From NCBI GenBank assembly GCA_022824365.1, contig JAJEAA010000020.1, positions 186,001-250,000 of the forward strand: DNA of 64,000 nucleotides, given 5' to 3'. Below the pieces are notes generated by a model that worked only from the letters and a program-made list of their open reading frames with translations, searched no databases and was not told the DNA's origin. This document shows positions 60,533 through 64,000 of this stretch, in pieces. Made by a program: the position numbers and the translations under genes. Source of the stretch: Anaerolineae bacterium. GTDB taxonomy: Bacteria > Chloroflexota > Anaerolineae > Aggregatilineales > Phototrophicaceae. The stretch's first letter is position 1, and every line of letters begins with the position of its first letter.

Positions 60533-61813
60533 ATGTCTGACAGTCCACTTGAAGCCAACGTCAACACCTACTCGCGTCCCAGCGAGTTGCGCATCACCGA
60601 CTTGCGCATCGTCAATCTCAGAGCGCTGCCCTTTGATGTCAGTCTGCTGCGCATTGATACCAACCAGGGCATCAGCGGCTACGGCGAGGTCCGCGATGGC
60701 GCCAGCCCGACCTATGCCCTCTTTCTCAAGTCGCGGCTGATTGGTGAGAATCCCTGCAATATCGACAAGATCTTCCGGCTGATCAAGCAGTTTGGTTATC
60801 ACGGTCGGCAGGGCGGGGGCGTCTGCGGCATCGAGATGGCGCTTTTCGATCTGGCCGGCAAAGCTTATGGCGCGCCCGCCTATCAACTGGCCGGCGGCAA
60901 ATTCCGCGACAAGGCGCTGATTTATTGCGATACCGATTCCGTGCCCGATGGTCGGGAGATGGGCGAACGGCTCAAGCGCCGCATGGAGGCCGGCTTCAAG
61001 TTTCTCAAGATGGATATCGGCATCGACTTGCTCGAAGGCATCGATGGCGCTATCTCCGCGCCGCCGCAAGGGGATTTCGCGCGGCATATCATGCACCCCC
61101 TGCGGGGCATTCAACTTACCGAGCTCGGCATTGAGGCTCTGGTCGACTACGTGCGGCAGGTCCGCGACATCATCGGCTATGAGATTCCGCTGGCGGCCGA
61201 CCACTTCGGCTTCATCAACGTCGAATCTTGCATCCGCCTGGGGCAGGCGCTGGATCCATTCAACCTGGCTTGGTACGAAGACATGATCCCCTGGCAATTG
61301 ACCGAGCAGTGGCTGCGCCTGAAACAGTCCGTGCTGACGCCCGTTTGCACCGGCGAGGACATTTACCTCAAAGAAGGCTTCATGCCGCTGCTGGAAGCGG
61401 AAGCGGTCTCGGTGATCCATCCCGACCTCGCCACTTCCGGCGGCATCATGGAGATGAAGAAGATCGGCGACCTGGCGCAGGATTATGGCATTCCGATGGC
61501 GATGCACTTCGCCGGCTCGCCGGTGTCGTTTCTGGCGAATATCCACTGCGCGGCCGCGACCGAGAATTTCTACGTGCTGGAGAATCACTCGGTCGATCTG
61601 CCCTGGTGGGAGGACCTGATTGATGGCATCGACAAGCCGCTGATCGTCGATGGTTACGCGCCCGTGCCGGAAGCGCCGGGCTTGGGCTTCGGCGAGCTCA
61701 ACGAGAAGGCGATCCGCGAGCGCATGGATAGTCGGGCTGGGCGGGATGCTGGTTACTTCGAGCCGACTGATGCTTGGGATGACGAGACATCCTGGGATCA
61801 TCTCTTCTCATAG
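60533..61813 (+). CDS. Enolase-superfamily (mandelate racemase-type) dehydratase
   Basis: 426 residues, longer than most of the family. GVCGIEMALFDLAGKAYG is the conserved capping/barrel segment; barrel residues include K in FKFLKMDIG, D in AADHFG, E in WYEDMIPWQL and E in CTGEDIY, and the later H in MAMHFAGSP acts as general acid/base. GAGGACAGG precedes the ATG. It is followed by a second, unrelated enolase-superfamily gene. Likely substrate is a sugar acid; the particular one is unknown. Confidence 0.9.
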   Translation: MSDSPLEANVNTYSRPSELRITDLRIVNLRALPFDVSLLRIDTNQGISGYGEVRDGASPTYALFLKSRLIGENPCNIDKIFRLIKQFGYHGRQGGGVCGIEMALFDLAGKAYGAPAYQLAGGKFRDKALIYCDTDSVPDGREMGERLKRRMEAGFKFLKMDIGIDLLEGIDGAISAPPQGDFARHIMHPLRGIQLTELGIEALVDYVRQVRDIIGYEIPLAADHFGFINVESCIRLGQALDPFNLAWYEDMIPWQLTEQWLRLKQSVLTPVCTGEDIYLKEGFMPLLEAEAVSVIHPDLATSGGIMEMKKIGDLAQDYGIPMAMHFAGSPVSFLANIHCAAATENFYVLENHSVDLPWWEDLIDGIDKPLIVDGYAPVPEAPGLGFGELNEKAIRERMDSRAGRDAGYFEPTDAWDDETSWDHLFS

Positions 61814-61847
61814 AGCGCCTTGTCGCCGACCATCTGTGGAGCTAACC

Positions 61848-63125
61848 ATGCAAATCAGCGACATCCGCATCAGTTCGGTTGCCGTGCCTGACCCGCCCCT
61901 GCTCAACGCGGCGGGCTTGCACGCGCCTTACGCCCTGCGCCTCATCGTCGAGATCGTCAGCGCCGATGGCATCTCCGGCTGGGGCGAAATCCCGGGCAGC
62001 GAAGCGACGCGAGCCGCTCTGGAACTTGCGGCCGAGCGCATTATCGGCAGGGATCCTTGGCAGCTCAACGCGATCTCCGCCACGCTGGGATCCTTGGCGA
62101 ACCCGGATGACCGCGGCGCGAGCCCTTGGGATCAGCGTACCTGGGTGCATGTGCAAAGCGCCATCGAGGTCGCTTGCTACGATCTCATGGGCAAGTCGGT
62201 TGGGCGTCCGGTCGTCGATTTGCTCGGAGGCGCGGTTCGGGATGCTGTGCCCTTCGCGGCTTATCTCTTCTATAAACACGAGGGCGCTGGCGGCGAATTT
62301 GGCTTCGAGCGGGACGAAACTGCGAGCGGCTGGTTCGCTGCGCGTCAAGAGGCGGCGCTTGATCCGGCTGGCATCGTGGCGCAAGCGGAGGCGATGGTCG
62401 CGCATTACGGCTTCAAATCCATCAAGCTCAAAGGCGGCGCTTTCGAGCCACAGGTCGAGGTGGATTCGATTCTGGCGCTGCGCGAGGCTTTCGGACCGGA
62501 TGTGCCGCTGCGGCTCGATCCCAACGCTATCTGGCGCGCCGATACCGCTATTGAAGCCGGCAAACAACTCGAAGGCGTGCTGGAATATTATGAAGATCCG
62601 GTTCGCGGGCAAGAAACTATGGCGGCGGTCGCGCGGGGGCTGGATATTCCGCTGGCGACCAATATGTGCACGACTTCCTTTGCCGATCTGCCCGGCAGCA
62701 TCAAACATCAGTCAGAAGCGATCATCCTCTCCGATCATCACTTTTGGGGCGGCTTCCGCCCTTCGCTGGAGTTGGCGCGTTTCTGCGCGGTTTTCGGGCG
62801 GGGCCTGTCCATGCACTCGAACAGTCATCTGGGCATCTCGCTGGCGGCGATGGTCCATCTTGCCGCGGCCGTGCCCAACCTGACCTATGATTGCGATACG
62901 CATTATCCCTGGCAAGACGGGCATGACCTGCTGGTTGAGCCGCTGCTATTCGAGGACGGCGCTGCGCTAGTGCCAACGGCGCCCGGCTTGGGCATCGAAG
63001 TCGACCGTGATAAGCTGGCGGCGCTGCAGCGGAATTATCTCGCTTGCGGCTTGACCGAGCGGAACGATGAAGTCGAAATGCAAAAGGTCCAACCCGGCTG
63101 GACCTTCCAGCCCACTCGCTGGTGA
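61848..63125 (+). CDS. Glucarate dehydratase-like enolase-superfamily enzyme
   Basis: 425 residues from the ATG at 61848, with TGGAG about eight bases upstream; a longer open frame to 61650 overlaps the previous gene. IKLKGG (KxK), LDPNAIW, YYEDPVRGQE, ATNMCTTSF, LSDHHFWGG and HSNSHLGISLAAM follow the glucarate dehydratase subgroup order, and YDCDTHYPWQ is a further marker. It would dehydrate D-glucarate or a related aldarate to a 5-keto-4-deoxy product. The DapA-type gene downstream could act on that product. Confidence 0.9.
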   Translation: MQISDIRISSVAVPDPPLLNAAGLHAPYALRLIVEIVSADGISGWGEIPGSEATRAALELAAERIIGRDPWQLNAISATLGSLANPDDRGASPWDQRTWVHVQSAIEVACYDLMGKSVGRPVVDLLGGAVRDAVPFAAYLFYKHEGAGGEFGFERDETASGWFAARQEAALDPAGIVAQAEAMVAHYGFKSIKLKGGAFEPQVEVDSILALREAFGPDVPLRLDPNAIWRADTAIEAGKQLEGVLEYYEDPVRGQETMAAVARGLDIPLATNMCTTSFADLPGSIKHQSEAIILSDHHFWGGFRPSLELARFCAVFGRGLSMHSNSHLGISLAAMVHLAAAVPNLTYDCDTHYPWQDGHDLLVEPLLFEDGAALVPTAPGLGIEVDRDKLAALQRNYLACGLTERNDEVEMQKVQPGWTFQPTRW

Positions 63126-63136
63126 AGGTGAGGAAT

Positions 63137-64000
63137 ATGTCTATTGAAAGTCCAGAACTCCTCGACGCGCTCAACAGCGTCATCAGCATCCCGCTTGTGC
63201 CTTTCGCCGGGCGCGACATCGACTTTGACGGGCATGCCAAGAACATCGACTACTTGATGCGCCATAATAGCTTGAGCGGCGGGCGCCCCCGCGTCATCTC
63301 CATCGCCGGCACCAGCCTCATCCACCACATCGGCTACCGCGATCAGGTCAAGCTGATTGATATCGCCGGACAGCGCATGAACGGGCAGGGCGTACTCATG
63401 GCGGCGGTTGCGCCGAACCCGCTGCCGGCCGCGGCTGATCTCATCGCGCAACTGGCCGCGCTGCCGCGCCCGCCTGATGTCACTCTGATCATGCCTCTGA
63501 CCGGGACATACGGGCCCGATGGCCTCTATGAGACACTCATGGCATTTGCCGAGGAGCAGGCGCAGCGGCACGGAGCGCGCTTCCTCTATTATTATCGGCG
63601 TCCGCGGGACCGCGACAGCATCATCCGGCTGATACAGGATTCGTCGCATTTCATCGGCGTCAAGATCGGCACGAACGAAGACGATGTGCCGCCTTTTGTC
63701 GAGGCGCTTGACGAGAGCAAGATTGTCATTTGGGGCATCGGCGACCGCTCAACCGCCGCCGCCGAGATGGGCGCCAAAGGGCATACTTCGGGCATCAATA
63801 TCGTGCTGGCGCGGGCTTCGGACGAGATCAACAATGCGCAGCGCCGCCGGGATTATGAAGCGGCGCGGCAGATCGAAAACGAAATCTCGCCGCTGGAAGA
63901 CATCCGATTCATGAACGAGCGCGCCTACAATTACTCGGCTGTGATGGAAGCGATCAACTGCGCTGGCTTTGATGATGTGGCCGGCGGTAGCGGGGGACCT
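63137..64000 (+). CDS. DapA-family aldolase/dehydratase, 3' end outside window
   Basis: At least 288 residues; the frame is still open at the right edge. GTGAGG lies four bases before the ATG. TIM-barrel with VISIAGTSLIHHIGYRDQ near the start, the YYYRRPRD segment where the catalytic tyrosine is expected and the Schiff-base lysine in FIGVKIGTNED (about residue 176). Downstream of a glucarate dehydratase-like gene, a 5-dehydro-4-deoxyglucarate dehydratase-type role is a reasonable guess, but the sequence is not typical enough to name it. Confidence 0.8.
   Translation, partial: MSIESPELLDALNSVISIPLVPFAGRDIDFDGHAKNIDYLMRHNSLSGGRPRVISIAGTSLIHHIGYRDQVKLIDIAGQRMNGQGVLMAAVAPNPLPAAADLIAQLAALPRPPDVTLIMPLTGTYGPDGLYETLMAFAEEQAQRHGARFLYYYRRPRDRDSIIRLIQDSSHFIGVKIGTNEDDVPPFVEALDESKIVIWGIGDRSTAAAEMGAKGHTSGINIVLARASDEINNAQRRRDYEAARQIENEISPLEDIRFMNERAYNYSAVMEAINCAGFDDVAGGSGGP

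Noticed and set aside
61650..61847. Longer start for the glucarate dehydratase-like gene
   Set aside because: The extension overlaps the preceding enolase-family gene and lacks homology; a good ribosome site precedes 61848.
1..64000. CRISPR arrays, tRNA or rRNA genes, prophage or transposase genes
   Set aside because: No regular spacer-repeat pattern, cloverleaf, conserved rRNA segment or transposase/integrase motif was recognised by eye; a tRNAscan/Infernal run would be decisive.

Overview
The window looks like a chromosomal segment of an aerobic member of the Chloroflexota (uncultured Anaerolineae/Caldilineae- or SAR202-like lineages). The evidence is indirect: moderately high GC, Uma2 proteins, an LLM-class oxidoreductase of the F420 type, families of phytanoyl-CoA dioxygenases and enolase-superfamily enzymes, many ABC importers, ctaA/ctaB heme A genes, and dozens of short GC-rich palindromic repeats between genes. 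No rRNA, tRNA, CRISPR array, prophage or transposase gene was found.

Layout. 1-1.1 kb: two small membrane proteins. 1.2-7.8 kb: a seven-gene minus-strand catabolic operon (AhpD-like protein, DapA-like lyase, dihydroorotase/allantoinase-type amidohydrolase, M20 amidohydrolase, VOC protein, nitroreductase, small DUF protein) divergent from a GntR/FCD regulator; two face-to-face promoters flank one palindrome. 8-11.5 kb: Uma2 and a two-lobed M16 peptidase. 11.8-25.5 kb: a reductive-pyrimidine-catabolism-like block (dihydropyrimidinase, LLM oxidoreductase, beta-ureidopropionase-type amidase, (methyl)malonate-semialdehyde dehydrogenase, class III aminotransferase) followed by an NMT1/ThiY-type ABC importer with two tandem binding proteins. 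25.5-33.9 kb: sterol desaturase-like protein, a third NMT1-type binding protein with a PfkB kinase, DeoR regulator, unusual zinc dehydrogenase, SDR, methyltransferase-like protein and cupin. 33.9-40.6 kb: enolase-superfamily enzyme, three phytanoyl-CoA dioxygenases, aldo/keto reductase, fatty acid desaturase. 41.5-48 kb: an Ugp-like ABC operon with a glycerophosphodiesterase; one permease carries an inserted PDZ domain. 48-54.5 kb: MetE-like protein, Gfo/Idh/MocA oxidoreductase and a second sugar-type ABC operon ending in a YesL-like (DUF624) protein. 54.5-56.8 kb: cytochrome c, ctaB, ctaA. 57.8-64 kb: B12-dependent diol/glycerol dehydratase (large and medium subunits fused, plus small subunit), two enolase-superfamily dehydratases (one glucarate dehydratase-like) and the start of a DapA-like aldolase/dehydratase.

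The least explained parts are non-coding: (i) a repeat of about 400 bp present at 40.8 and 57.1 kb, with a hairpin kept by a compensatory base change and four GGACA-type iterons spaced 10, 21 and 30 bp; (ii) a C-tract element (21 C) at 26.8 kb with an inverted relative joined to the second copy of (i); (iii) about 19 units of a GGGCGACC-nn-GGTCGCCC palindrome; and (iv) stem-loops between binding-protein and permease genes in both sugar-type ABC operons. Among proteins, the PDZ-containing permease, the 580-residue permease with an extra N-terminal region, and the zinc dehydrogenase with two Rossmann-like regions stand out.
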